From: Paralteromonas sediminis
Lineage (GTDB): Bacteria > Pseudomonadota > Gammaproteobacteria > Enterobacterales > Alteromonadaceae
NCBI RefSeq assembly: GCF_003820355.1
Contig: NZ_RPOK01000003.1
Span: 413,686-477,685 of the forward strand
Direction: 5' to 3'
DNA: 64,000 nucleotides
Below, one piece after another: positions 27,396-35,143 of this stretch. Each line of letters begins with the position of its first letter. Within the stretch, counting starts at the first letter, position 1. The notes under the pieces are model-generated. The model had not been told where the DNA came from. It saw nothing but the letters and a program-made list of their open reading frames with translations, and ran no database searches. Position numbers and translations under genes: made by a program.

Positions 27396-28054
27396 TCAGG
27401 TTTTCTCACAATGTAGCCGACGCCTCTGACCGTTTGCACAAAGCCTTTAGGGAGTTTCTTTCGCATATTATGCACATGTACTTCAATGGTATTACTGCTT
27501 ACCTCTTCTCCCCATTCATACAGCTTACTCTCTAGGTTAGCCTTGGACTGAATTCGTCCTGCATTTTCTATCAGAGTACGTGCAATCATATATTCTTTAC
27601 TCGATAGCTTTATTTCTGTGCCGTTAGAAAAAATGAGGTTAGCTTTGGTGTCCAAAACAACTTCACCCACCTCAATGACTGATGTTGCCCCCGTTCCTAG
27701 CCTTCTTTCAATAACGCGCATGCGAGCAAATAGCTCTTCCATATTAAACGGTTTGGGTAAATAGTCGTCTGCACCAAGATCTAAACCCTCTACTTTGCTC
27801 TCGATACCGCCACGAGCTGTAAGAATGAGCACTGGAATCTGCGGATAGCGAGATTTTATACTTTTTAGAACCTGAATACCGTCTATGTCAGGTAATCCTA
27901 AGTCGAGAATCACCATGTCAGTCTCTTCAGGATATACGCTTGCTATGGCTTTATTGCCCGACGACACCCAGTCAACCACATGTTTTTCGCGCTTTAGGGA
28001 CTGTTTTAGTCCTTGAGCAAGTGGGGTGTCGTCTTCAACAAGAAGAATTTTCAT
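27386..28054 (-). CDS. OmpR/PhoB-family response regulator (QseB/PmrA-like)
   Basis: The 222-residue regulator has a receiver domain with the acidic pocket (LVEDD), phospho-acceptor Asp in MVILDLGLPDIDG and the Lys of DDYLPKPFN, followed by a winged-helix DNA-binding domain (LSSKEYMIARTLIEN, NTIEVHVHNMRKKLP, RGVGYIVRK). It is closest in pattern to QseB/PmrA. The start ATG overlaps the TPR gene stop by one base (TAATG). A CTTAAG-N5-CCTAAG repeat in front of the first gene of the operon resembles the sites of this class, suggesting that it controls its own ten-gene operon. Confidence 0.93.
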   Translation of the reverse strand: MKILLVEDDTPLAQGLKQSLKREKHVVDWVSSGNKAIASVYPEETDMVILDLGLPDIDGIQVLKSIKSRYPQIPVLILTARGGIESKVEGLDLGADDYLPKPFNMEELFARMRVIERRLGTGATSVIEVGEVVLDTKANLIFSNGTEIKLSSKEYMIARTLIENAGRIQSKANLESKLYEWGEEVSSNTIEVHVHNMRKKLPKGFVQTVRGVGYIVRKPECR

Positions 28055-28722
28055 TATGTTTTTTTCTTACTAAGCTTCTCATCTAACTTTAGCATCAATG
28101 CGTTTATTTCGGCACGCCTTGATTCATCAGCAAGTTTTCTTGTTGGCCGAGGTGGCGCATTTAATGCTCGTGTGAGGTGCACTTTGGCCTTGTCATATTC
28201 ACGCTCATCAAATAGGAATTCCCCGTAAAAGTAATTGGAGTCTATACCAGTAGGGTTTACGCTTATTGCTTTTTCTAGAAGCAGACGCGCATCGTCATCA
28301 TCGCCAAAGGAGATAGGCCATCCAGGTACTTTGTGATAAAGAATACCCAAGCTAGTGTAGGCTGAACCTTCCAATACCAATTCATCGATTTTAAGTGCTT
28401 TCTCTAGTGCTTTTTTGGCCTCCTTGGCATTTGATAGAGCGCCAATACCACCCTTAGCACCCGCATAACTAGACTCAATAATGCCATACCACACAAGAGG
28501 TTCAGCCCTGTCTGGATAGTCTTCGACAAATGCCTTGGCATTCTTTAGCAAGTTTTCAAACCCTTTTATCTGGTCGCTGTCGTTTAAGGTATAGTTTACT
28601 TTCGCCCAATCATGCTGTATTTCCAATAGACTTGTATCAAAGTGCGACTGAGCACCTGCAAACACAGAGAAAGTCATTAAAGGGACTATCAGTAAGGTAT
28701 TGATTAGTGAATATAGTTTCAT
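28054..28722 (-). CDS. Secreted TPR-like protein
   Basis: From the ATG at 28722 (preceded by GAGGAAG) this is 222 residues. It has a signal peptide (LIVPLMTFSVFAGAQ) and helical hairpins resembling tetratricopeptide repeats: EPLVWYGIIESSYAGAKGG, AKKALEKALKIDELVLEGSA, LLEKAISVNPTGIDSNYFYG and YDKAKVHLTRALNAPP. It is probably periplasmic and may act as an adaptor or carrier. It lies 10 bases after the SDR gene and its stop overlaps the response regulator start, so it joins the biosynthetic half of the operon to the sensor half. An upstream ATG at 28758 lies inside the SDR gene and is less likely. Confidence 0.85.
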   Translation of the reverse strand: MKLYSLINTLLIVPLMTFSVFAGAQSHFDTSLLEIQHDWAKVNYTLNDSDQIKGFENLLKNAKAFVEDYPDRAEPLVWYGIIESSYAGAKGGIGALSNAKEAKKALEKALKIDELVLEGSAYTSLGILYHKVPGWPISFGDDDDARLLLEKAISVNPTGIDSNYFYGEFLFDEREYDKAKVHLTRALNAPPRPTRKLADESRRAEINALMLKLDEKLSKKKT

Positions 28723-28732
28723 AAATTCTTCC

Positions 28733-29536
28733 TCATTTAACATGAGCGGGCTTTGCACTCATGAATTGCTTAATAACCGGTAATTTCGATTTAATTGCTG
28801 AATCAACAACAGCAGGTAATAGATTATTCACTCGAATAAATAGCTTTTCAGGCCAGCCAATGGTGGCCTCACCTTTGTGTTTTTTTAGAAACTGTATAAA
28901 TTGCTCGGCTACAAAAAAGGGCGAGTCCACGGCATTTCCCAACGCTTTGTTTAAATTATTAACTTGTGAAGAATTGATTTCTGTTTGCGTTGCCCGAGGA
29001 GCAAAATAAGCGAACGAAAAGCGGGAATCCGAAAATTCACGGCGCAAGCTTTCTGTAAACCCACGTAAACCAAATTTACTCGCCGCATACACTGAAAATC
29101 CCGGATAGCCGATGTAACCAAATGCTGAACCAACGTTCACTATGGTAATTTGCTGACTACTTTTACTATTGCTTTGCATTTTTACAAATGCTTGGATAAA
29201 CAGGATAGGAGAGAGCAAGTTAGTGGTGACAAGTTCGGCAACCCTTGACTCTTGCAAGCTTTCAAATGCCGCAAATTCCGAGACACCTGCTGCATTGACC
29301 AGTAGGTCTATGCTTTCGTAAGAGCGAAGTTTTTCCAGAATGGTCTCGCGATCTGATTGAAGATTAATGTCGCCGACTAGCATGTCAGCGCGTTCGCCTA
29401 GTTTCTGTTTTAACAGGCTGAGTTTGCTAACGTTCCTGCCTTGCAATAACACCCTGCAGCCTTGTTTATAAAGGGCTTCAGCAATTGCTTGGCCTATGCC
29501 TCCAGATGCCCCTGTGACTAAACATGTTTTCATCAT
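28733..29536 (-). CDS. Short-chain dehydrogenase/reductase (SDR)
   Basis: The 267-residue cytoplasmic enzyme is a classical SDR: nucleotide-binding GASGGIGQAIAEAL, the NAAGVSEF motif, catalytic Ser in NVGSAFGY and the Y-x-x-x-K motif VYAASKFGL. It reduces a carbonyl or oxidises an alcohol with NAD(P)H. The start is one of two adjacent ATGs (29536 or 29533) after TAAGGTGGT. It is seven bases from the haem-oxygenase-like gene and ten from the TPR gene. In this setting it probably reduces an acyl-derived intermediate made by the ligase and the diiron protein. Confidence 0.92.
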   Translation of the reverse strand: MMKTCLVTGASGGIGQAIAEALYKQGCRVLLQGRNVSKLSLLKQKLGERADMLVGDINLQSDRETILEKLRSYESIDLLVNAAGVSEFAAFESLQESRVAELVTTNLLSPILFIQAFVKMQSNSKSSQQITIVNVGSAFGYIGYPGFSVYAASKFGLRGFTESLRREFSDSRFSFAYFAPRATQTEINSSQVNNLNKALGNAVDSPFFVAEQFIQFLKKHKGEATIGWPEKLFIRVNNLLPAVVDSAIKSKLPVIKQFMSAKPAHVK

Positions 29537-29543
29537 GACCACC

Positions 29544-30215
29544 TTAGGCTGCCTTAGGATAGGAAGGTGCACTGTTTAACGTTCTAAAGATATCGCCATA
29601 AAGCACATAGAACTTTTTCGCTGAATCAACGATAACGTCCTGCTCATCTAAACAGGTTATCTTTGCCATTAAGTCTTGGAAAAATTGAACGTGTTCAATA
29701 TCCAATGCACCATGTGAAGTAAGATAGCTAAAGGCCTGTTTGGGAAGACCAAGCGTAGTCTGAATGCTCTTAGCCGCGTTGTCTGCCATCGCAATGCTCG
29801 TGCCTTCAAGCACGTGAACCATACCGAAAAAGCCAAGTGGATTAACGCGATTAACTAGGTCGTATGCGTAAGAAACCATCAATTCTGTAGCAAAGTTGGG
29901 GGTGCTGTTACGGGCTGCCTCTTTGTCAAACCCACATGCTTCTATGTCATTTAATACCCATTCCTGATGACCGATTTCTTCTTCAATATATTCAGCTACC
30001 GCCTCCCTGAGCCATTCTTTTTGCTCAGGAAGTCTTGCTCCTACTGCCATCAATAAAGGCACTGTATGCTTGACGTGATGATATGCCTGAGTAAGAAATG
30101 CAACATAATCAGCAATGGCGATTTCACCTCTAAAGCAGCGCTCTATGATAGGTGCGCTCAGTAAGTAGTCGCGCTGTTCACAGGTTTCATTTAGTAATCG
30201 TTGGTATAAATTCAT
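29544..30215 (-). CDS. Haem-oxygenase-like diiron oxidase (TenA/PqqC-fold)
   Basis: The 223-residue all-helical protein has the residue pattern of the haem-oxygenase-like diiron oxidase (HDO) superfamily, which includes UndA, BesC and SznF. Candidate iron ligands are the helix EYIEEEIGHQEW (Glu80 and His83), HVLEGTS (His134, Glu137) and HGALDIEHVQFF (His168, Asp172, His175), with further His at 46, 47 and 50. It lacks the thiaminase Cys context of true TenA. HDO enzymes oxidise or fragment small amines and fatty acids with oxygen. Placed just after an acyl-AMP ligase, it probably acts on the activated or released acyl product. An AAGGAG site precedes its ATG. Confidence 0.85.
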   Translation of the reverse strand: MNLYQRLLNETCEQRDYLLSAPIIERCFRGEIAIADYVAFLTQAYHHVKHTVPLLMAVGARLPEQKEWLREAVAEYIEEEIGHQEWVLNDIEACGFDKEAARNSTPNFATELMVSYAYDLVNRVNPLGFFGMVHVLEGTSIAMADNAAKSIQTTLGLPKQAFSYLTSHGALDIEHVQFFQDLMAKITCLDEQDVIVDSAKKFYVLYGDIFRTLNSAPSYPKAA

Positions 30216-30236
30216 ATTGATATACTCCTTTTCACC

Positions 30237-31676
30237 CTAAAGTGAATAAACCTCTTCAATTTTTTTTAAAAAATGGTGATGAATTTGCGTCCGCTTGGGG
30301 CGCATATTGTCTGTATACAAGCCTTGCTGTGGGGTCATGAGTGAACACAGGATGATAGGCCTTTGCACTCTGGCGTAATCAGGCAGAGTAATATTCACGC
30401 TCTCGACTATCGCACTCAATTGTTTTTCAGATGCAGTTGGATTGGCAGGAACCAAAATTGCAGTACAGAACGGTTTAGCATCACCCAACACAACGGCTTG
30501 TATGAATGCACCTGTAGCAAGTAATTCTGCCTCTACCCATTCTGGTGACACATTACGTCCATAAGAAGTAATTATGGTATTTTTTCTTCGCCCATGAATT
30601 TGTAGCTTTCCATTTTCAAGACTTCCCAGATCACCCGTTTCAATCCGTTGTATTCCCCAACTTGCACGGTCTTCCAAATAGCCTAAAAACGCATTGCCAT
30701 TGACAATTATTTCTTCGTTTATAACCTCCAAAGAAAGGTGAGGTAATACTGCCCCACAACTTCTATTATCATCTAAGGAGTTACACAGGCTGACCACAGA
30801 TGCACACTCAGATAATCCATATCCCTGATAAACAGGTAGCCCAAATGCCTTCGCTTTTTGCAATAAGCGCGGAGAAACTTTGCTTCCACCAACAGCAATA
30901 AAGGTTAAGCTTTGAGGTGGCGACCAACCTTTACTACACGCACTTACAAGAACTTGTAATAATTCGGGAACACAAATCAAGGTGGTAGGTTGGTATCTGG
31001 TAATACATGCAAGTAATTTGTGAGGTTGCGTTAAGCTGCTACCACTGAAGCCCCTCTCATCGTCACTCGGCAATATAACTGTTCCACCTGCAAGTAAAGG
31101 TGAATAAACACCCGCAATGTTTTCTAACAAGGTCGGTAAAGGAAGTAGACACAAGTGCTTGGGGCAAGAAATGTTGATTACGTCAACCAGAGAAGACGCC
31201 ACACACCACTGATTATTCAAGCTCAAGCACACGCCTTTGGGGGCACCCGATGAGCCAGATGTATAAGTGACTTTTGCAGTCTGACTTGGCACATCAGCAA
31301 ACACTCGTTGTGGTAGTTGGTACACATTGAGATTCAAGTCAGATGAGATACATGTGAGTGTAAAGCCTAATTTTGTATCACTCAGTATTAGATCGGGCTT
31401 GACCGACGCTAAAACACGGTTAACTTGGTCTTCGCTAAAGAACAACGGCACAGGCGTTAGTAATATGCCCGCTTGCTGGCAAGCCAGATCAACAATGACC
31501 CACTCAATTGAATTTTGTGCCAGTAAGGCAAGCGAACGAACACGTTTATCAAGTAACCAGTTTGAGAACTGGTTTACTTTGCTAAGCAACTCTGTGTAAG
31601 TAAGCTGAGATTGCCCGCAAATAAGTGCAACACTTGCTCCTGGCACTTCTTTCAACTTCGCCAAATAGCTGTTCAT
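30237..31676 (-). CDS. Acyl-AMP ligase / AMP-binding synthetase
   Basis: This 479-residue adenylate-forming enzyme shows the P-loop TSGSSGAPKG (139-148), YGLSE (286-290), TGDLG (347-351) and the hinge GRRKN (362-366). It should activate a carboxylic acid, probably a fatty acid, as acyl-AMP. At about 479 residues it is shorter than typical CoA ligases and the C-terminal A10 region reads LYTDNMRPKR (453-462), with Met-Arg where the catalytic Gly-Lys normally stands, so the thioester- or ester-forming step may differ or be absent. It overlaps the upstream thermostable-hemolysin gene by ATGA and is followed after 21 bases by the diiron oxidase gene. Confidence 0.88.
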   Translation of the reverse strand: MNSYLAKLKEVPGASVALICGQSQLTYTELLSKVNQFSNWLLDKRVRSLALLAQNSIEWVIVDLACQQAGILLTPVPLFFSEDQVNRVLASVKPDLILSDTKLGFTLTCISSDLNLNVYQLPQRVFADVPSQTAKVTYTSGSSGAPKGVCLSLNNQWCVASSLVDVINISCPKHLCLLPLPTLLENIAGVYSPLLAGGTVILPSDDERGFSGSSLTQPHKLLACITRYQPTTLICVPELLQVLVSACSKGWSPPQSLTFIAVGGSKVSPRLLQKAKAFGLPVYQGYGLSECASVVSLCNSLDDNRSCGAVLPHLSLEVINEEIIVNGNAFLGYLEDRASWGIQRIETGDLGSLENGKLQIHGRRKNTIITSYGRNVSPEWVEAELLATGAFIQAVVLGDAKPFCTAILVPANPTASEKQLSAIVESVNITLPDYARVQRPIILCSLMTPQQGLYTDNMRPKRTQIHHHFLKKIEEVYSL

Positions 31677-32410
31677 GACAACCCCATAGCAAGCTGACTC
31701 GACAATAACTGTATGCGTGTACTCATTGTTCGAAACAGCTCTAGATAGAGGTTACTTGTAACAACAGCCCGCATAATGTCGGACGTTGAAATCGCAATAA
31801 CCTGAGGAGTGGTTTCATAGTAACGTCCCCATTTTTCGTGAGTATCTGTAAGTTTTTGTTGTTCTGCTGAACACAGCACTACAAGCGGTATACCAGCACC
31901 TGATATTAGCTTTCTTACGTGATTCGTCGCACAAAACACGATGGTTTTTTGGCCAATAGAAAAAAGTGAAATCCCTGTTGAGAGTAGTAGAGGAAGTGCG
32001 AACCTGGCATGACTACTGTAAAGGTGACCTACTTCAACAATCTGTTTTCTTGGTGCTTCAGCAGTGGTTTGATAAAGGACCTCATCGACTGATTTGTCTA
32101 AGTACTGCTCGACAAATAATGGTGCTGATGCAAACCGTAAGCCTAATGCGGCGCTGAAAGTACCTTTTTTAATTGCCACCAAAAGGGGCATAGTTATAGA
32201 AATTTCTGCTCCATACGCACTGTTGAACCCATTAACGATAAAGGCTTCAGTGACCGCGCGTTCCGCATGAGACTTGGGGTACAAGTCAATGTCATAGTGG
32301 AACTTTTTGGACAAGTTTTGATGTCTGTCGAAAGGAAATGACAATACGTTGTAGATACACGTTTTAGTAGTTTTTACTGTATCGGGATTACGGTTTAGAG
32401 ATAACTGCAT
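31673..32410 (-). CDS. Thermostable-hemolysin (delta-VPH) family protein, first gene of the ten-gene operon
   Basis: The 245-residue protein matches the thermostable-hemolysin family pattern: YPKSHAERAVTEAFI near the start, MPLLVAIKKGTFSAALGLR, IVEVGHLYSS, KTIVFCATNHVRKL and WGRYYETTPQVIAI. It lacks a signal peptide. Its name comes from a Vibrio parahaemolyticus gene that gave haemolysis when cloned, but the residue layout (substrate strand, E-V-G-x-L-Y segment, then a C-terminal arm) is more like a GNAT/autoinducer-synthase-type acyltransferase than a pore-former; this is my inference. ATG follows GGAAGA. It opens the operon and overlaps the acyl-AMP ligase gene, so acyl transfer from that ligase is the natural hypothesis. 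Confidence 0.87.
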   Translation of the reverse strand: MQLSLNRNPDTVKTTKTCIYNVLSFPFDRHQNLSKKFHYDIDLYPKSHAERAVTEAFIVNGFNSAYGAEISITMPLLVAIKKGTFSAALGLRFASAPLFVEQYLDKSVDEVLYQTTAEAPRKQIVEVGHLYSSHARFALPLLLSTGISLFSIGQKTIVFCATNHVRKLISGAGIPLVVLCSAEQQKLTDTHEKWGRYYETTPQVIAISTSDIMRAVVTSNLYLELFRTMSTRIQLLSSQLAMGLS

Positions 32411-32455
32411 CTTAGTTCTTCCACGTAAGTTATGACCTTACTGTAAACATCAAAA

Positions 32456-32472
32456 CTTAGGAAAAACTTAAG
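32456..32472 (-). promoter_or_regulatory. Direct repeat CTTAAG-N5-CCTAAG upstream of the ten-gene operon
   Basis: On the minus strand CTTAAG, five T residues and CCTAAG form a direct repeat with 11-bp period, 46-62 bases before the first ATG of the operon. PmrA/QseB-type regulators bind YTTAAK-N5-YTTAAK repeats; one base differs in the second half. A TACAGT box 10 bases downstream could be the -10. Since the operon encodes such a regulator, autoregulation is likely. Confidence 0.55.
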
Positions 32473-32548
32473 ATTAGAAAAATATATATGTGCGCTAACG
32501 GAATCGGATATCAATGACAAAAAAATCATAAGGCGTCAAATAAACAAA

Positions 32549-32596
32549 GCCTGCAACAGTGTCTCATAGTATATTTCCATAGAGAGTGTTGCAGGC
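32549..32596 (-). terminator. Hairpin terminator downstream of the 98-residue membrane gene
   Basis: On the minus strand GCCTGCAACA and TGTTGCAGGC form a perfect 10-bp stem around a 28-base loop that contains a further short GAG/CTC pairing, followed by TTTGTTTATTTG. It separates the upstream minus-strand genes from the ten-gene operon. Confidence 0.6.
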
Positions 32597-32618
32597 CGCA
32601 AGATTTCGTCGTTCCTGA

Positions 32619-32915
32619 TTAACTTATCTGTCTAAGCCGAGGGATAGAAAATGTAAACAGCACACTAAGCGCAATCGCCATTAACATGCCAATTTCATGT
32701 TTGAGCAATACGGATTGAAAACCCATTAATTGGATGGTCCCTACTGTGCTCAGTGCGGACAATGTACTAGCTACTGCGAAAGTAGTTTTATCTCCTCGCG
32801 GTTTTTGCCATTTGGATAAATTCAACATCATGCAAAGATGTGAAGTGAGTAAAAAATACAGCATTAGCTGATCAGCCATGCGTGATGCTGCAAAGTTGTA
32901 AAGTATTTCCTGCAT
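32619..32915 (-). CDS. Small membrane protein, 98 residues, unknown family
   Basis: The protein has three hydrophobic stretches (LMLYFLLTSHLCMMLNL, FAVASTLSALSTVGTIQLMG and IGMLMAIALSVLFTFSI) separated by a basic, hydrophilic loop SKWQKPRGDKT, consistent with a three-helix inner-membrane protein. I do not recognise a family. It follows the CBS-domain gene on the same strand after about 108 bases and ends before a hairpin terminator. The start ATG has no strong ribosome site nearby. Confidence 0.6.
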   Translation of the reverse strand: MQEILYNFAASRMADQLMLYFLLTSHLCMMLNLSKWQKPRGDKTTFAVASTLSALSTVGTIQLMGFQSVLLKHEIGMLMAIALSVLFTFSIPRLRQIS

Positions 32916-33023
32916 ATTACTTGTACCTTCGATAATCGGTCTGTCTATTCAAAGCGGCGTTGCCGCATTCAGTTTTTTTTGAGCAAAGCTGAAGAGAGTC
33001 AGCCTTGCTCTTTTTATGGCAGG

Positions 33024-33581
33024 CTATTCCAAGCTGTTAGCGAGTTTGGCAAAGCTAGGTTGGTCTAAAATATCTATATCTACTTTCAACTTTCTTGAAA
33101 TATCACTCACAGAAAACAACCCTCTTATCACCTTCTTATCAGAGTCAATAACCAAACAATGTTGTTTGCCAGAGTTTCGTAGGGTTCCAATCACAGCGCC
33201 AATATTCGCTTTTTCAACGTCACTAAATTCCAACACCGTTAGTTTTTCTCTTGGTGTCATAAAATCACTAATTGAAAGTTCGTGTCGTTTGGTACCATCA
33301 CCCAGCTTTTGCACGAATTTTCTTTCGATTAAGTCATCAGCACTGACAATACCCACAAGTTGTTCATTCTCATCAACTACAAGTTTTAGTTTTACATGTG
33401 CTTTTTTCATCAAATGTATCGTTTCAAGTGCAGAAACGCCTGACTCGATAATAAGTGGCCTGACTTTGCTGAAGTCAGTAAAAAAAAGTAATGCAGAAGA
33501 CTTTAGTGTTAGTTCAGAAAACTCAGACGGTGTCACAAAAGCCCGGATATCACCTATCTGGTTTAGTTTTAGCTCTTTCAT
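33024..33581 (-). CDS. CBS-domain pair protein
   Basis: The 185-residue cytoplasmic protein consists of a tandem CBS pair: the first around SGVSALETIHLMKK to EQLVGIVSADDLI (about residues 47-85), the second from ISDFMTPREKLTVLEF to VIRGLFSVSDISRKL (about 103-167). CBS pairs bind adenine nucleotides and act as regulatory modules; this one stands alone without an attached enzyme or channel. The first 45 residues may form an extra small domain. A small secreted protein gene lies 19 bases upstream, so the two are probably co-transcribed. The partner it regulates is not apparent. Confidence 0.85.
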   Translation of the reverse strand: MKELKLNQIGDIRAFVTPSEFSELTLKSSALLFFTDFSKVRPLIIESGVSALETIHLMKKAHVKLKLVVDENEQLVGIVSADDLIERKFVQKLGDGTKRHELSISDFMTPREKLTVLEFSDVEKANIGAVIGTLRNSGKQHCLVIDSDKKVIRGLFSVSDISRKLKVDIDILDQPSFAKLANSLE

Positions 33582-33600
33582 TTATCTTTCCTCAAGTTTG

Positions 33601-33888
33601 TTAAAAAGTTAGGTTCTTGAGGAATCGGGGTGGGCCCCTAATTGAAGGTTGACAGTCTGTTTTCGCAACAAAGTGCTCAACAAGTGCCGAGGGAAGGGTT
33701 GAGTAGAACGATGTTGTCAGACAAAAAACTGACACGAGAGGCTCATCGTCACTATTATCATCGATAGTCGTTAAAGGCGTATCGCAGTGTTCGAGAATGT
33801 AGCCTTGGCTAGCAACATCTTCCGCCAAAGCATTAAAACCAAGCTGACCAAGGAAAACAAATAAAAAGAAAATGAGATACAGTTTCAT
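33601..33888 (-). CDS. Small secreted protein, unknown
   Basis: From the ATG at 33888 this is 95 residues with a clear signal peptide (MKLYLIFFLFVFLGQLGFN, cut near ALAED). The mature part is about 75 residues, has an acidic centre (TTIDDNSDDEPL) and three Cys (ILEHCDTP, VFCLTT, TDCQPS) plus a terminal RGPPRFLKNL. I do not recognise a family. An ATG at 33936 would add a hydrophilic leader before the signal peptide and is less likely. It is followed after 19 bases by the CBS gene. Confidence 0.6.
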   Translation of the reverse strand: MKLYLIFFLFVFLGQLGFNALAEDVASQGYILEHCDTPLTTIDDNSDDEPLVSVFCLTTSFYSTLPSALVEHFVAKTDCQPSIRGPPRFLKNLTF

Positions 33889-34134
33889 GAGCCAAACTCG
33901 CATTCCGATACTATTATTATGGGTTTGAATCTCCAAAGTTCAATGAATTCTAACGCTCTAGTAAACGAATTAAATGTTAGGAGGTAGCTGGCATTCTCAT
34001 CCCCGAATGGGGGGAGCAATAGTCGCCCATACATTCGATAGTTTTTACACAACGGAACGCTTACTCCGCCCTTGTGATGATGAACCCAACTTAGTTGGGC
34101 AAAGAGTAGTTTAAAGGCGTCATATGATGAAACA

Positions 34135-34923
34135 CTAGTTTTCATGCCAACTCGTCAAACCAGCATATTTATCAAGCAGGCGTTTAAATGACTCTTTTCT
34201 TACTTGTTCAGATTGCGACCATATCTGTCGCATTAACACTGGATATTCATTATTAAATTGATGGGAGCTAATCAAGTAATAGAATTTACTTTGTACCGCA
34301 GGGTTGAGCTCAATGATATCGTCAGACTGATAGATATAACCATTAAATTGATTAGTGACCACCGCACTCACTCTGCCTTTCTCCAACATTCCAAAAGCCT
34401 GTTCAACACGGCTCACCTCATAAATAGGAATGTTTAAATCGTTGAGCTTACTGCGAATTGATGCGCCAATTTCAATGGCTATGGGTTTTGATGGACTTGG
34501 TACGAAGTTGTCGCTGCTCCATGTTAGTGAAGCTTTTCTTCTGACATAGGCATAATAACTATCGGTTTTTAATCTCTTGGTTATATCGATTTGTCCATTA
34601 TCTTTTGGATATACGCCATAGAGCTCTCTGTCTGGGCTATAACTTGCCGCGTTAAACAAATCAACCTCATTGTGTCGGAGCATAACGAGACAGCGAGGAA
34701 AAGGGGCTCTGACCCACTCTATTTGCAATTTAACGGCATCCATTATTTGCTTTTGTAGCTCAATATTAATTCCCGGGTTAATTTTGTCTTCTTGACCTGG
34801 CTTTCTCCATAAAGGAAAAAGTTCAGAGTCCATCATGCAAACTTTGACTGTTTTGGGCGGCGCAGCAGACGCACAGGCATTCGGCAGGATTAGCATTAAT
34901 ATTAAATAAACAAAACGGACCAT
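34135..34923 (-). CDS. Periplasmic solute-binding-like protein (SBP family 3)
   Basis: The 262-residue protein has a signal peptide (VYLILMLILPNACASAA) and the two-lobed pattern of family 3 extracellular solute-binding proteins: VKVCMMDSELFPLWR, PGINIELQKQIMDAV, DLFNAASYSPDRE and a late VSRVEQAFGMLEKGRVSAVV. No ABC permease or ATPase gene is adjacent, so it is an orphan; such proteins in this order may act as sensors or be decayed amino-acid binders. It is transcribed away from fdhD. About 240 bases without a convincing gene separate it from the small secreted protein gene. Confidence 0.85.
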   Translation of the reverse strand: MVRFVYLILMLILPNACASAAPPKTVKVCMMDSELFPLWRKPGQEDKINPGINIELQKQIMDAVKLQIEWVRAPFPRCLVMLRHNEVDLFNAASYSPDRELYGVYPKDNGQIDITKRLKTDSYYAYVRRKASLTWSSDNFVPSPSKPIAIEIGASIRSKLNDLNIPIYEVSRVEQAFGMLEKGRVSAVVTNQFNGYIYQSDDIIELNPAVQSKFYYLISSHQFNNEYPVLMRQIWSQSEQVRKESFKRLLDKYAGLTSWHEN

Positions 34924-35143
34924 TGCGATGTACCGCCTACACTTATCATCGTTTGAAGTATAGACAACTCCATTCGATATTTGCTAATAAATGAAAGGCC
35001 TTCTGCTTTTTATCAAAACGAACAGTGTAATGTTTTTGAAGCATGGGACGAGGTAACAGAATTCTGGCAGATTACTTATCTTAAGATTACGCTGTGTAAT
35101 AGAGCAGGCTATTATTATCCCGTTATTTCTAAGGACAACTTTA

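Noticed and set aside
33885-34145. 86-codon minus-strand open frame between the solute-binding and small secreted protein genes
   Set aside because: No signal peptide or family pattern, no ribosome site, overlaps the end of the solute-binding gene and the start of the next gene; treated as chance.
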